Shown: positions 9,346-19,100 of the stretch, one piece after another
Layout of the letters: every line of letters starts with the position of its first letter
How positions within the stretch are numbered: the stretch's first letter is position 1
Assembly (NCBI GenBank): GCA_018262715.1
Contig: JADFDS010000021.1
Location: forward strand, 48,010 to 112,009
Origin: Bacteroidota bacterium
Lineage (GTDB): Bacteria; Bacteroidota; Bacteroidia; Bacteroidales; VadinHA17
Reading direction: 5' to 3'
Length of the DNA stretch: 64,000 nt
Notes under the pieces: model-generated
What the model was told of the DNA's origin: nothing
What the model saw: the letters and a program-made list of their open reading frames with translations, nothing else
Database searches by the model: none
Translations under genes and position numbers: made by a program

Positions 9346-9468
9346 GATGCCCAAAGGGCATCAAGGATTGTAGAAGTGCGATTTGCGATATTCCCCGCAG
9401 GGAATTAAGCATTGTAGAACTGAACACTAATGGATGGCGATGGTCGTAGACCATCAAGCATTGTAAAA
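9346..9468. repeat. Three tandem hairpins with different but paired stems and a conserved 13-mer tail
   Basis: Unit 1: GATGCCC (9346-9352), AAA loop, GGGCATC (9356-9362), then AAGGATTGTAGAA. Unit 2: ATTCCC (9390-9395), 4-nt loop, GGGAAT (9400-9405), then AAGCATTGTAGAA. Unit 3: GATGGTC (9439-9445), GTA loop, GACCATC (9449-9455), then AAGCATTGTAAAA. Stem sequences differ between units while pairing is kept, and the 13-nt tail is nearly identical. Each stem is preceded by GCGAT or overlaps it. No known repeat family was recognised. Confidence 0.85.
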
Positions 9469-9494
9469 GGCCGCCTGCCACACGGCAGACGGCC
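9465..9494 (-). terminator. Rho-independent terminator for the PorT-like gene
   Basis: GGCCGCCTGCC (9469-9479) and GGCAGACGGCC (9484-9494) form an 11-bp stem with one mismatch and a 4-nt loop. Read on the minus strand it is followed by TTTT (9468-9465), so it ends minus-strand transcription from the gene at 9522-10208. Confidence 0.75.
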
Positions 9495-9521
9495 CCTAAG
9501 ACATGATCTGTAACTGACCGG

Positions 9522-10208
9522 CTAGAAATTATAACCTATCGAAACACTGAACCCGGTGTTCTTGAGGTTTGATTCACCGTCATAATCCTGAACACTGGTA
9601 ACCATGTTCAGTAATCCGAGCTGCGCATTAAGCTGAGCATACAGTCCGAAACCAAACTCATACCCTGCGAAAATGTCTGCACCGGCATCAAAACCACGAT
9701 AATAAGCATAAGCAGTAGTCAGGTAATCAGAAACGTCAATCTCATTTTTAAACTTGATCTCAGGCTCGTATGAAAAACTGCCTACAGTGGTCTTCTGGCT
9801 ACCGGTTATTCCGTAAGCGACATAAGGACCGAACCCGACCAGAACATGCCCGTTGCCCAGTTCGGGCCTGAACAGCAAATGAAGGGGCAGTTCAATGTAA
9901 GAAAGGCGGGTGGTGGTGTTATAGTCACCTGATGACTTTACAGGAATCAGACCGATATTGTTCTTCGAACCCTTCTGTGAAAAAAGCAGTCCGGTCTGAA
10001 AATAAAAATCAGGGGCAAATGGTATGTTCGCCTTTACTCCGGCATGAAACCCTACCAGCAGTCCGTTGGTGATCTTGTCGCCATCGGCGTCTTTCCCCAC
10101 CATGTTCTGGAAGTTCGGACCGGCAACAATACCAAATTCAACCTGCGCCTGGAGCGCGGTAACTGATAAAACTAAAATTGCAATGACAGATAGAATCCTG
10201 GTTTTCAT
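9522..10208 (-). CDS. PorT-family outer-membrane beta-barrel protein
   Basis: A 228-residue outer-membrane protein. The signal peptide (MKTRILSVIAILVLSVTALQAQ) is followed by repeated amphipathic strands: EFGIVAGPNFQNMVG, GFHAGVKANIPFAPDFYFQTGLLFSQKG, LSYIELPLHLLFRPE, GHVLVGFGPYVAYG and the C-terminal TGFSVSIGYNF ending in Phe, as barrels recognised by BamA do. It matches the PorT-like / outer membrane beta-barrel family common in Bacteroidota, which has many paralogues of unknown role; nothing shows that this one is the T9SS component PorT itself. It lies downstream of an OmpA-like lipoprotein gene on the same strand (39-bp gap) and is closed by a terminator. Confidence 0.85.
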   Translation of the reverse strand: MKTRILSVIAILVLSVTALQAQVEFGIVAGPNFQNMVGKDADGDKITNGLLVGFHAGVKANIPFAPDFYFQTGLLFSQKGSKNNIGLIPVKSSGDYNTTTRLSYIELPLHLLFRPELGNGHVLVGFGPYVAYGITGSQKTTVGSFSYEPEIKFKNEIDVSDYLTTAYAYYRGFDAGADIFAGYEFGFGLYAQLNAQLGLLNMVTSVQDYDGESNLKNTGFSVSIGYNF

Positions 10209-10247
10209 AATTTAACTATTTGGTTAATAAAAACTCTTCCTTTGATT

Positions 10248-10919
10248 TTACTTCTGAGCTTCTGCTGCTGCCTCGGCAATCATCTTCTCATTTGCAGTGA
10301 TCAGGAACTCGACCCTGCGGTTCTGAGCCCTGCCCTCTTCTGTCTCATTGTCATATTCAGGCAAGGTTTCACCGAATCCCTTCGTGGTGATACGCTCAGC
10401 GTTAATCTGATTGGCTGTCAGGTATGTTGACACTGAACCGGCTCTCTTCTCAGAAAGGGTCTGGTTGTATGTTTCACTCCCCTTGCTGTCAGTATGGCCC
10501 TGCACCTCGATATTGGTGTCGGGGTATGTATTAAGTACCTTAACCAGTTTGTCAAGATTGGCTTTTGCATCTGTGGAGAGGTCGGACTGATCGAAGCCGA
10601 ACAGCACTGCGCTGCTGAATTCAACCGTAATACCTTCGCCAACGCGCTCAACCTTGGCATCAGGTACGGTCTGCTCTATCTCAGCAGCCTGCTTGTCCAT
10701 TTCACGGCCGATTATGGCTCCGGTGGCGCCGCCAACCGTTGCACCGATAATTGCGCCGAGAGCAGTATTGCCTGCTGCCTTCCCTATCACGGCACCCATT
10801 GCACCGCCAGCCGCAGTACCAACTGCAGCACCCTTTGTTGTCTTGTTCATTGAAGCACATCCTGAAAGAAGAAGTGATCCGGTTAGAACTAGAATTACTC
10901 CGAATTTGATTTTTCTCAT
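10248..10919 (-). CDS. OmpA-family lipoprotein with glycine-zipper domain
   Basis: A cell-envelope lipoprotein that likely anchors the outer membrane to peptidoglycan. The start chosen is ATG 10919 (MRKIKFGVILVLTGSLLLSGC), which puts the lipobox LLSGC at residues 17-21; an in-frame ATG at 10949 would add ten residues without improving the signal. Residues about 30-75 are a glycine-zipper (AAVGTAAGGAMGAVIGKAAG and a second repeat), similar to YMGG/SLyB-like segments. The C-terminal OmpA domain (about 95-210) has VLFGFDQSDLSTDAK, EVQGHTDSKGSETYNQTLSE and GRAQNRRVEF, with the Asp and Arg that bind diaminopimelate. Complete and ordinary for the family. Confidence 0.93.
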   Translation of the reverse strand: MRKIKFGVILVLTGSLLLSGCASMNKTTKGAAVGTAAGGAMGAVIGKAAGNTALGAIIGATVGGATGAIIGREMDKQAAEIEQTVPDAKVERVGEGITVEFSSAVLFGFDQSDLSTDAKANLDKLVKVLNTYPDTNIEVQGHTDSKGSETYNQTLSEKRAGSVSTYLTANQINAERITTKGFGETLPEYDNETEEGRAQNRRVEFLITANEKMIAEAAAEAQK

Positions 10920-10962
10920 GTTTCTCATTTTAGATTCAATAATTATCAATTACAATTCTTTT

Positions 10963-12504
10963 CTACTTTTTCATTGCCCTGGTAAGTATCCCCATCACCC
11001 CGCGGATGAATGTTGCGGAGGTCAGTACCTTTACCACCGGATGGGTTGCGGTCCTCTTCCTGGATCCTGTTCCGGTTGTCCTTCCTGTTGACCGCCCGTA
11101 ACCCTTTTCATCAGCACGCCGCGCTTCCATATCGCTCCTTCTCTGCTCTGCCGCCCGGATCTTCTTTTCCAGCATCTCTGCGGCGCTCTCCGGATCAACC
11201 ACCCGCGAATACCTTGTCACCAGTTCTGACGACCGGTTGATTGAGTCTATCTCTTCCGGCGTCAGGATATCCATCCTGCTCATCGGGGCACGCACCATCA
11301 TCACTGCCAGGGGAGTGGGCACACCCTTTTCGTTCAGCGCTGTCACCAGCGCCTCACCGGTACCCAGGGAAGTAATTGCCTCCTCAGTCCTGTAGTAATC
11401 GGAAAGCGGGAAATTTTCAGCAGTAAGCTTGATATCCTTCCTGTCATTGGCAGTGAAGGCACGAAGCGCATGCTGCACCTTCAGGCCAAGCTGTGCCAGC
11501 ACCGAAGCCGGCACATCCATCGGGTTCTGGGTGATGAAGTAAACTCCCACACCCTTGGAACGTATAAGTTTGACTATTGTTTCGATCTGTTCGAGAAGGA
11601 CCTTGCTCGCCTGGCTGAAAATCAGGTGTGCCTCATCAATGAAGATCATCAGTTCCGGCTTCGGAACATCACCCTTCTCAGGCATGGTGTTGTATACTTC
11701 GGCAAGCAGCGAAAGCATGAACGTGGAGAAAAGCTTCGGCTTGTCCTGGATGTCAGTAAGCCTGATGATATTTATGTATCCGTTCCCGTCGGAGTCTCTC
11801 CTCATCAGGTCTGAAATATCGAATGATTCCTCCCCGAAGAACCGTTCGGCACCCTGTTGCTCCAGCTCTATGATCTTTCGCAGAATTACACCTGTGGAAG
11901 CAGTTGACATGGCCCCGTATTCCTTTTCAAGCTCATCCTTACCCTCACCGGTAAGGTACTGAATAACTTTCCGGATATCCTTAAGGTCAATCAACGCAAG
12001 CTGGTTGTCATCACAGTATTTAAAAATGATTGACATGATTCCGGCCTGTACGTCGTTGAGGTCAAGTATGCGCGAAAAGAGAACAGGACCGAACTCGGAG
12101 ACCGTGGCACGTAACCTGACCCCGTTCTGTTCCGAGATTGTCAGCAGTTCCACAGGGAAACCCATGGTCGAGTACGGGAGGTTGATCTTCCCGTGCCTCT
12201 CCCTGATGAAATCATTTTCCTGCCCCGGCCTGGCCAGGCCGCTGAGGTCGCCCTTCACGTCCATCACAAGTGAAGGAATTCCCTTCAGCGACAACTGCTC
12301 GGAGATCACCTGCAGCGTCTTGGTTTTTCCTGTTCCGGTGGCGCCGGCAATAAGTCCGTGACGGTTCAGCGTCTTCAGCGGGATCTTGATATGCGCATCG
12401 GCTATCGCCTCTCCGTCTAGCATGGCACCGCCAAGAACTATAAAATCGCCCTTGCACGTGTATCCGGCGTTTATGGAACTAAAAAAATCATCTTTCCTGC
12501 TCAT
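10963..12504 (-). CDS. HerA-like P-loop ATPase (DUF853 family)
   Basis: A 513-residue cytoplasmic ATPase of the HerA/FtsK superfamily, DUF853 branch, whose cellular role is not established; DNA translocation is inferred from the fold. The Walker A motif GATGTGKTKTLQ lies near residues 54-65, Walker B is ELMIFIDEAHLIF near 295, and a sensor-like segment YFITQNPMDVP follows near 335. The C-terminus is basic and Arg-rich (YGRSTGRTTGTGSRKR) and ends in a short hydrophobic/basic segment. It starts at ATG 12504. It is encoded alone between two envelope genes on the same strand, with a terminator hairpin just upstream, so it probably has its own promoter. Confidence 0.88.
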   Translation of the reverse strand: MSRKDDFFSSINAGYTCKGDFIVLGGAMLDGEAIADAHIKIPLKTLNRHGLIAGATGTGKTKTLQVISEQLSLKGIPSLVMDVKGDLSGLARPGQENDFIRERHGKINLPYSTMGFPVELLTISEQNGVRLRATVSEFGPVLFSRILDLNDVQAGIMSIIFKYCDDNQLALIDLKDIRKVIQYLTGEGKDELEKEYGAMSTASTGVILRKIIELEQQGAERFFGEESFDISDLMRRDSDGNGYINIIRLTDIQDKPKLFSTFMLSLLAEVYNTMPEKGDVPKPELMIFIDEAHLIFSQASKVLLEQIETIVKLIRSKGVGVYFITQNPMDVPASVLAQLGLKVQHALRAFTANDRKDIKLTAENFPLSDYYRTEEAITSLGTGEALVTALNEKGVPTPLAVMMVRAPMSRMDILTPEEIDSINRSSELVTRYSRVVDPESAAEMLEKKIRAAEQRRSDMEARRADEKGYGRSTGRTTGTGSRKRTATHPVVKVLTSATFIRGVMGILTRAMKK

Positions 12505-12520
12505 TGCCTTAGGTTTAAAG

Positions 12521-12558
12521 TATATAAAAGCCGTTGAGACACCTGCCCCAACGGCTTT
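12521..12558 (-). terminator. Rho-independent terminator after the TlpA-like gene
   Basis: AAAGCCGTTG (12527-12536) and CAACGGCTTT (12549-12558) are perfectly complementary over 10 bp with a 12-nt loop. On the minus strand the stem ends in TTTT followed by an AT-rich tract, placing it 22 bp downstream of the gene ending at 12580. Confidence 0.8.
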
Positions 12559-12579
12559 CTAAATTAGTAAATATTTAAA

Positions 12580-13686
12580 TTACTTGGTATCGAGAATTTC
12601 TTTTACCTTCTCTGCAAGCGCGTCACCGCGAAGGTTATGCCCTACGATGATACCGTTTGCATCAATCAGGAAGTTGGCGGGGATGGCATTTACAGCATAC
12701 TGCTTGGCAGGTGCGCAGTCCCAGTATTTCAGGTCAGAAACATGTGTCCAGGTCAGTTTGTCATCCTGGATAGCCTTCAGCCAGTCTTCCTTGCTGCGGT
12801 CAAGTGATACACCAAACACGTCAAATCCCTTCTTGTTGTACTCAGCCCATACCTTGACAACATTGGGGTTCTCCTGGCGGCAGGGACCGCACCATGCTGC
12901 CCAGAAATCAAGCAGTAACAGTTTGGTGTCACCTCCGATTTTGGAGCTGAGTGAGATAGGATTGCCGTCCGGATCATTGAGGGTGAAATCAGGGGCCTTC
13001 TGTCCTACAGCAACTGCCTTGAGCTGCACAAGCCTGTCTTTCAGCGTAATGACTGTCTGAACCTTGTTGAGTGTAGTGTCGAATTTGTTGAGAATGCCTT
13101 CCATCTCATCCACTTCAAGATAATATGCAAGCTCGCTCAGGACCGCGGGTGCAACGAATGATGAGGGATTATTTGCCAGAAATTCCTTCTTGATATTGGT
13201 CTGCTTTGCATCAATGGCTTCAATTTCTTTTTCCAGTGAGGCAGCAAGCTCCTCATTCCCGTCCATTCTTGCCTTGCGATAGCTGTCGTATATCTTTGTC
13301 ATCTCGGCATTGGTTTCGTCGAGCAGGGCCTTGTATGAATCATATTCTGCCTGGGTGGCTGAACCGCTCACTGATCCCATATAGAGTGAATCAGCATGTC
13401 CGTGAACAGTAATGTCTGAATTCTCGATATAGAAACTTAGACCGCCCCTCTTGCCCCTGATGCCAAGGTTGACCATCTGCGGGTAATCAACCACACCTTC
13501 AATCTTAAAGGTGCCATTCTCAATCGTAGCTGAGTCAATAACCTGGTAACCACCGGGAATTCTTTTCTGCAGAATTACTGTTTCATTTCCGGCACCGTCA
13601 ATGGTACCTGTAAGAGTGAATTTGGGTTCCCTGGCGCAGGCTGCTGCAACAACAACCACCAGCAGAAGGATAACTGTCTTTTTCAT
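12580..13686 (-). CDS. TlpA-family thiol-disulfide oxidoreductase lipoprotein with DUF4369 domain
   Basis: A periplasm-facing lipoprotein of 368 residues that likely reduces or oxidises disulfides in envelope proteins. The signal peptide ends in the lipobox VVAAAC (Cys 17). Residues about 20-115 fit the DUF4369 domain (FTLTGTIDGAGNETVILQKR). Residues about 120-200 are a helical linker. From about 230 comes a thioredoxin/AhpC-TSA fold with KAPDFTLNDPDGNPISL and the active site AAWCGPCRQENPNVVK, followed by the cis-Pro region VNAIPANFLIDANG. Architecture and length match a very common Bacteroidota family. Expressed alone, with a terminator downstream. Confidence 0.93.
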   Translation of the reverse strand: MKKTVILLLVVVVAAACAREPKFTLTGTIDGAGNETVILQKRIPGGYQVIDSATIENGTFKIEGVVDYPQMVNLGIRGKRGGLSFYIENSDITVHGHADSLYMGSVSGSATQAEYDSYKALLDETNAEMTKIYDSYRKARMDGNEELAASLEKEIEAIDAKQTNIKKEFLANNPSSFVAPAVLSELAYYLEVDEMEGILNKFDTTLNKVQTVITLKDRLVQLKAVAVGQKAPDFTLNDPDGNPISLSSKIGGDTKLLLLDFWAAWCGPCRQENPNVVKVWAEYNKKGFDVFGVSLDRSKEDWLKAIQDDKLTWTHVSDLKYWDCAPAKQYAVNAIPANFLIDANGIIVGHNLRGDALAEKVKEILDTK

Positions 13687-13748
13687 CTGTTGATTTTTAA
13701 TTGGTAAACACTTTCTTCTTTCGAAGGTTCAAATATATAAATAATTGG

Positions 13749-14849
13749 CTACTTGCAACTGCTGTCAAAATATTTGTCCAGCAGCAATGCAGCAGGTTTA
13801 TATGAGGTTACCTCCCCTTCGCGAAGTTTTTTTTCCAGTTCGGGCAGCATGGCAGCCACATCAGGATTTGTATAGAATGATTGCTTTAGTGTGTCAATTA
13901 TTGTTTCGTGCATCCTTGTCACGGCCTGTTCCCTCCTTCTGTCCCAGAACCATCCGTTGCTCTTCGTAACACTGACATAATCACGAATGGCTTCCCATAT
14001 ATCGGCAATGCCGGTTCTCTCAAGTGATGAGCATGTCATCACCCTGGGAGTCCACTTCGACGGAGCAGGCGGGAAAAGGTGAAGTGCGTTCTTGTATTCC
14101 ACCCTCGCCATCTCGGCTTTCTGAATATTATTCCCGTCGGCCTTGGTGATGACGATAGTGTCTGCCATCTCCATGATGCCTCGTTTAATTCCCTGAAGCT
14201 CATCACCCGCTCCGGCAAGCATGAGCACCAGGAAGAAGTCGACCATCGAATGGGCAGCTGTCTCTGACTGCCCCACACCCACCGTCTCCACAAGAATGGT
14301 GTCAAATCCGGCAGCTTCACAGAGAATAATGCTTTCGCGGGTCTTGCGTGCCACGCCGCCCAGAGTGCCGGCAGAAGGTGACGGACGAATGAAAGCATCA
14401 GGGTCCGTGCTAAGCTCCTCCATCCGGGTCTTGTCGCCCATGATGCTCCCCCCGCTCTGCTGGCTGCTCGGATCAATGGCCAGAACGGCAAGACGCCTTC
14501 CGTAATGGCGCGTCAGCATTGTTCCAAACGTTTCTATGAATGTGCTTTTTCCGGCACCGGGAACACCTGTAATGCCTATCCTGACTGACCTTGAACTGGC
14601 CGGGAGACACCGCTCCACAACCTCCTGGGCAAGGTCATAATGATCCGTCAGATTACTCTCAACAAGGGTTATGGCCTGGCTTAGAATGGTGCGGTTGCCG
14701 CGAAGGATGCCGTCAACATAGTCATCGGCACTCAGCATCTTGCGCCTGTTTCTCTTCAGGCGATTGAGCATGTCAGGATTGATACTCGGAGGCTGGGGCA
14801 CCCCCTGCTGTACCGAGAGAGCTCCGGCTGTTCTCCTTTCCCTGCTCAT
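13749..14849 (-). CDS. meaB: Methylmalonyl-CoA mutase-associated GTPase MeaB
   Basis: G3E/SIMIBI GTPase that loads and protects adenosylcobalamin in methylmalonyl-CoA mutase, 366 residues. The P-loop is GITGVPGAGKSTF (about residues 94-106); AIDPSSQQSGGSIMGDKTRM is the characteristic Mg-binding/switch I segment, LVETVGVGQSE is switch II, and VITKADGNN is the base-recognition motif. The extra N-terminal 30 residues (low-complexity, Gln/Pro) are not part of the usual domain. No mutase gene lies alongside; the carboxyltransferase at 38.6 kb is the other visible step of the same propionate/methylmalonyl route. The start ATG 14849 lies 23 bp after the stop of the DUF1573 gene, so the two may be one operon. 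Confidence 0.94.
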   Translation of the reverse strand: MSRERRTAGALSVQQGVPQPPSINPDMLNRLKRNRRKMLSADDYVDGILRGNRTILSQAITLVESNLTDHYDLAQEVVERCLPASSRSVRIGITGVPGAGKSTFIETFGTMLTRHYGRRLAVLAIDPSSQQSGGSIMGDKTRMEELSTDPDAFIRPSPSAGTLGGVARKTRESIILCEAAGFDTILVETVGVGQSETAAHSMVDFFLVLMLAGAGDELQGIKRGIMEMADTIVITKADGNNIQKAEMARVEYKNALHLFPPAPSKWTPRVMTCSSLERTGIADIWEAIRDYVSVTKSNGWFWDRRREQAVTRMHETIIDTLKQSFYTNPDVAAMLPELEKKLREGEVTSYKPAALLLDKYFDSSCK

Positions 14850-14872
14850 TGCACCTCTGCCCCCGGACTGAC

Positions 14873-15964
14873 CTATTTGTTAGATGCCTCGTCCACAAGA
14901 ACCTCCCCCTTGATCATGAGCATCACCTCGGAGTTCTTGGGGTCATTGGTATAAACAAATATATTCTTGTAGATCTGGCCCTTGTAGCCGCCCGAATTGA
15001 ACTTCGCCTTTATCGATCCCCTTGCCCCGGGCTTGATGACATTCTCCGTGGGCATGAGCGCGGTGCACCCGCAACCGGCTTTGACATGCCTTATTATAAG
15101 ATCACTTTTGCCCTGGTTGGTGAAGAAGTACTCAACATCAGCCGACGAGTTCTGCTTCATCTTTCCAAAGTTCACAGTGTTTGAATCAAGCTTGAAAACC
15201 GGCGCACTTGCAAGCTGCTGGGCATTAAGCCCCGAAAAATCCTCAACAAGATTGGCTGAAACATACAGGTATATGTTCGGCTGAGACTGGCCATTGACCT
15301 TTAGCCTGACCAGGTCATTCACATTACCCCACGCACTGCTGTTGAGCTTCGCATCGTAGGTGCCCTCGATTATCCCTTTCTCTCCCGGCTTCAGAGTGGC
15401 AGGTGAAACCTTCAGCTGAAGATGGGCCGGCAGCCCTTCAAACTCAACCGTCGCAGGCTCCTTTGATGTATTGATGACAGGCATCACCCTGATCTTCTTC
15501 TCTGACTTGGTGGTGGTGGTGAACGCCAGATGGTTCGACTGGAACCTCACCGGGCCAACGGCAAAAGTAAAAAGCTCCTCAACCGTCTTCTCCCTGGGCG
15601 CCACATTCCCCTCAATCACAAGCACGGTAACGGCCGGCTTTGCATTCGAATATACGGTTACACTCTTCGCAAAACGGCTGCTGTAACCCTTCGGGTCGAA
15701 CACAGCTTTTACAAATCCCTTCCCTCCGGGAGGAACAGGTGACTTGGTATAGTCGGCTGCCGTACAGCCACATGACGACTGAACCCTCGTAAGGACAAGC
15801 ACCGAGTCTCCGGTATTGGTGAAATTGAAAACAGCTTCCTGCTTCCCCGCCTCTTCCTTAATGGTTCCGTAATCATGACGGGTGTTGGCAAAATTGAGCT
15901 TAGGCTGCGCCATCATACCTGCACAGGCCAGCATCAAAACCAGAAATGAAATACTCCGCTTCAT
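14873..15964 (-). CDS. DUF1573 domain protein, secreted
   Basis: A 363-residue exported protein with two DUF1573/ASH-like Ig-fold modules. The signal peptide ends at GMMAQ (residue 19). Module 1 contains NTRHDYGTIKEEAGKQEAVF and the motif SSCGCTAADYTKSPVPPGGKG; module 2, near 265-355, contains NTVNFGKMKQNSSADVEYFF and AGCGCTALMPTENVIKPGARG. The paired CGCT motifs followed by a Pro/Gly turn are the family signature. In Bacteroidota these proteins are abundant and of unknown role, probably surface or periplasmic adhesive modules. Lies upstream of meaB on the same strand; the intergenic space on its 5' side is shared with a divergent gene. Confidence 0.9.
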   Translation of the reverse strand: MKRSISFLVLMLACAGMMAQPKLNFANTRHDYGTIKEEAGKQEAVFNFTNTGDSVLVLTRVQSSCGCTAADYTKSPVPPGGKGFVKAVFDPKGYSSRFAKSVTVYSNAKPAVTVLVIEGNVAPREKTVEELFTFAVGPVRFQSNHLAFTTTTKSEKKIRVMPVINTSKEPATVEFEGLPAHLQLKVSPATLKPGEKGIIEGTYDAKLNSSAWGNVNDLVRLKVNGQSQPNIYLYVSANLVEDFSGLNAQQLASAPVFKLDSNTVNFGKMKQNSSADVEYFFTNQGKSDLIIRHVKAGCGCTALMPTENVIKPGARGSIKAKFNSGGYKGQIYKNIFVYTNDPKNSEVMLMIKGEVLVDEASNK

Positions 15965-16087
15965 ATATGCTTATGTTTTTTAACCTAAATCTGCCCGATT
16001 CATCGTCGATTCACTACCCTTAACAAAGATCAGGCCAGAAGGGTTGCACCATAATAACCACCAAAATTAACAAAAAAGTATGAGCCA

Positions 16088-16119
16088 TTGTTTTTTTATT
16101 TGTTTATAGATTAGTTTTG
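16088..16119 (+). promoter_or_regulatory. Promoter with TTG and TAGTTTTG boxes
   Basis: TTG at 16088-16090 and TAGTTTTG at 16112-16119 are separated by 21 bp, matching the Bacteroidota -33/-7 arrangement. The box lies 64 bp before the start of the gene at 16184. Confidence 0.65.
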
Positions 16120-16183
16120 TCACACGGATGCACCCGTTTGGAACAGATTTTGCTCCGGATGCGGAGGCCTTCCGCCATTTCTT

Positions 16184-19100
16184 ATGATACGAAAAGGACT
16201 CTATATACCGTTCCTGACACTCTTCTTCCTCCTGACCGTGGCGCCGGCTTCAGGCCAGTTCTATAACGGCATGCAGATGACCTTCGGTAAGAACAGGGTT
16301 CAGTACAAGGACTTCTACTGGACCTACTTCAGATTCGACGAGATTGACTGCTATTACAACGAGTTCGGCAGAGAGGTGGCGGAATACGCCTGCAAGGTGG
16401 CTTATGAAAAACTTAATGAGATTGAGGATTATTTCGACTACACCATCGACAAGCGCCCCATACTCATCATCTACAACAAGAAGAACGACTTCAGGCAGAG
16501 CAACATAGGCCTTATATCGGCCGAGGATGACTACAACGTCGGCGGCTACAGCAGGGTGATCAAGAACAAGATAATGCTCTGGTTCAACGGTGACCACGAG
16601 GAGTTCAGCAAGCTTATAGCCTCGGCTATCGCCGAAGTGGTGGTCTATGAAATGCTCTACAACGCTGACCTCCGCGACCGGACAACCAGCGGAAGCCAGA
16701 TACAGATCCCTGACTGGTATATCAAGGGACTGATTAACTACGTCGCCTGGGGATGGGACAGCGACACCGACAATCGCGTCAGGGACGGATTTGAAAACAA
16801 CCGCTATAAAAACCTTGACAATCTTGAATACGAGGAAGCTATCTATGCGGGCCACTCATTCTGGAAATACATCGGTGACACCTACGGCGACGCAATTATC
16901 CCCAACATCATCTACCTCTCGAAGGTCTACCGGAATATAGAGGACGGGTTCCTCTATGGCCTTGGCAAGAGCATCAAGGATACCTACCGCGACTGGAGAA
17001 ACTATTACAGCGCTTACTATGAGACGAAGCCGGGTGAGAACTACCAGGTTCCCCGGGAAGTGAAAAAGGCAAAACCATATGAACGGTTCACCGATGTGAA
17101 GGTGAGCCCCGACGGCCGCTATGTTGCATGGGTCTCCAATGACTGGGGCAAGAGAAGGATATGGCTGCATGACACATCCACCGGGAAGAGCAGGAAAATC
17201 TTTACTGCCGAGCCGAAATTCGAACAGTCGGTTGACCATACCTACCCTGTGCTTACATGGCACCCCGGCGGCCAGATACTGACATTCGCCAACGAGGAGA
17301 AGGGAGGCGTTCAGCTTTACTTCTACCGTACTGCAGAAAAGAAATTCGAACAACGAACAATGCCTTTCTTCGAAAAGGTACTGTCACTATCCTACTCCCC
17401 TGACGGATCACGGCTCCTTGCATCGGCAGTGATCAACGGCATGACCGATATCTACGTGCATACAATCATCAGTGGCACCAACGAACGGATAACCTTTGAC
17501 ATTGCCGATGACCTGAATCCCTTGTTTGTAAAGGGCAGTGACGAAATAATTGTCTTCTCATCCAACAGGGTCACAGACACACTCACCAACAGGGGTGACC
17601 CGCAGGAGAGAACAGGGCTTACATATAATCTCTTTACATATAACCTGGGGGCTGCTGACGGCAAACTGACAAGGCTTGGCGAGGATTCAATGCAGGACCT
17701 GATGAAACCCGTAATGCCGACCCCCTCGTCAACCGGATTCATAGGGAACGGAAACGGGATAATGAACCACTACACCGGAAACATTGACAGCACCATAGCG
17801 TTCATTGACACTGCACTTCATTATACCTACTTCATCACCCCGCGCCAGGCTACCGACTTCCCGAGAAACCTCGAGGCCTTTGACAGAAGCGGAGGACAGG
17901 ATGCCGGTGTCATCTTCAACCAGGGCCGGTACAGGATCTTTACCGGACCGTCTTCTGCCACCCCGGTCGCTGACACTGCTGACATAAAAACAACCACCTG
18001 GCGCCTGGAGGAGATCGCAATGCTCAGGGCTGCAGACAGCATCAACCGCTTAAGGGATTGGCTTCTCGCCGAAAGGGCAAGAATGAATGACACCCTTAAG
18101 AAACCTCTTTACGAATACTATACCCCGGCCAACGAACCGATAGACTTCCGGAATTACGTCTTTGAAAAGGAAAAGGAAAACTTCTATGAACTGCAGTGGC
18201 GGAAAGATTACATGGATATCAACCTTGACACTTCAAGGCTGAAGATGCCCGATGCACTTGTCTACCGCCCCGCATTCTACAATAACTATACGGCCACCCA
18301 GATCGACTTCAACTTCCTGAACAACACCTACCAGGCATATAATGGCGGAGCCCCTTACTTCAACCCGGGACTTAACATGCTATTTAAAATAGGAACCCTT
18401 GACCTCTTCGAGGATTACCGCATAACAGGAGGATTCAGGTTCTCAGGGAACTTCGACAGCAATGAGTACCTGGTCAGTCTCGAAGCGCTGAGAGGACGGT
18501 TTGACAAGCAGGTAATCTTCCACAAGCAGTCGTTTGACAGTTATAATGACACCAGTTATTACAAGATAAAGAGTTACACTACTTACATGTCGCTCAGGAA
18601 GCCGCTGAGCGCCGTTCTGGCACTGAAGGGAACACTCACATACCGTTATGACAGCTATGTTGTGCAATCGACTGACCAGGCCAGCCTGATTGCCCCTTCG
18701 TTCAACCGCCACTGGGCCGGGCTGAAGGGCGAAGTCATCTATGACAATACGCGCAAGCGGACTATTAATATTTATTACGGCACCAGGTTCAAGATTTTCG
18801 GCGAATACTACAGGGAACTGACTGAGAAGAAGAGTGATATGTTCGTATTGGGGGCTGACATAAGGCATTACCAGAAGATCCACCGTGACCTGATCTGGGC
18901 AAACAGGTTTGCCGCCAGTACCTCATTTGGTCCCTCGAGGCTTATCTATTACATGGGAGGCGTCGACAACTGGATGAGGCTTCCTTTCGGCAATGTGCCT
19001 CAGTTTGACCAGACCGTGCCTGTCAACCCCAATGTTAATTATGGTTTCCAGGCCCTGGCCACGAATATGAGAGGTTTTACCCAGAATATTCGTAATGGCA

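Noticed and set aside
9301..9468. CRISPR-like array in the repeat block after crtB
   Set aside because: The units share only a 13-mer tail and vary in stem and length; no constant direct repeat with regular unique spacers and no cas genes nearby.
9465..9494. Terminator for crtB on the plus strand
   Set aside because: The T-run occurs only when read on the minus strand, so it serves the opposite gene.
10625..10850. Plus-strand ORFs opposite the OmpA glycine zipper
   Set aside because: Ala/Pro-rich composition is the antisense of Gly-rich codons.
16250..16855. 201-residue minus-strand ORF opposite the PD40/barrel gene
   Set aside because: Runs antisense through a clearly coding region, has no family features and no ribosome-binding site.
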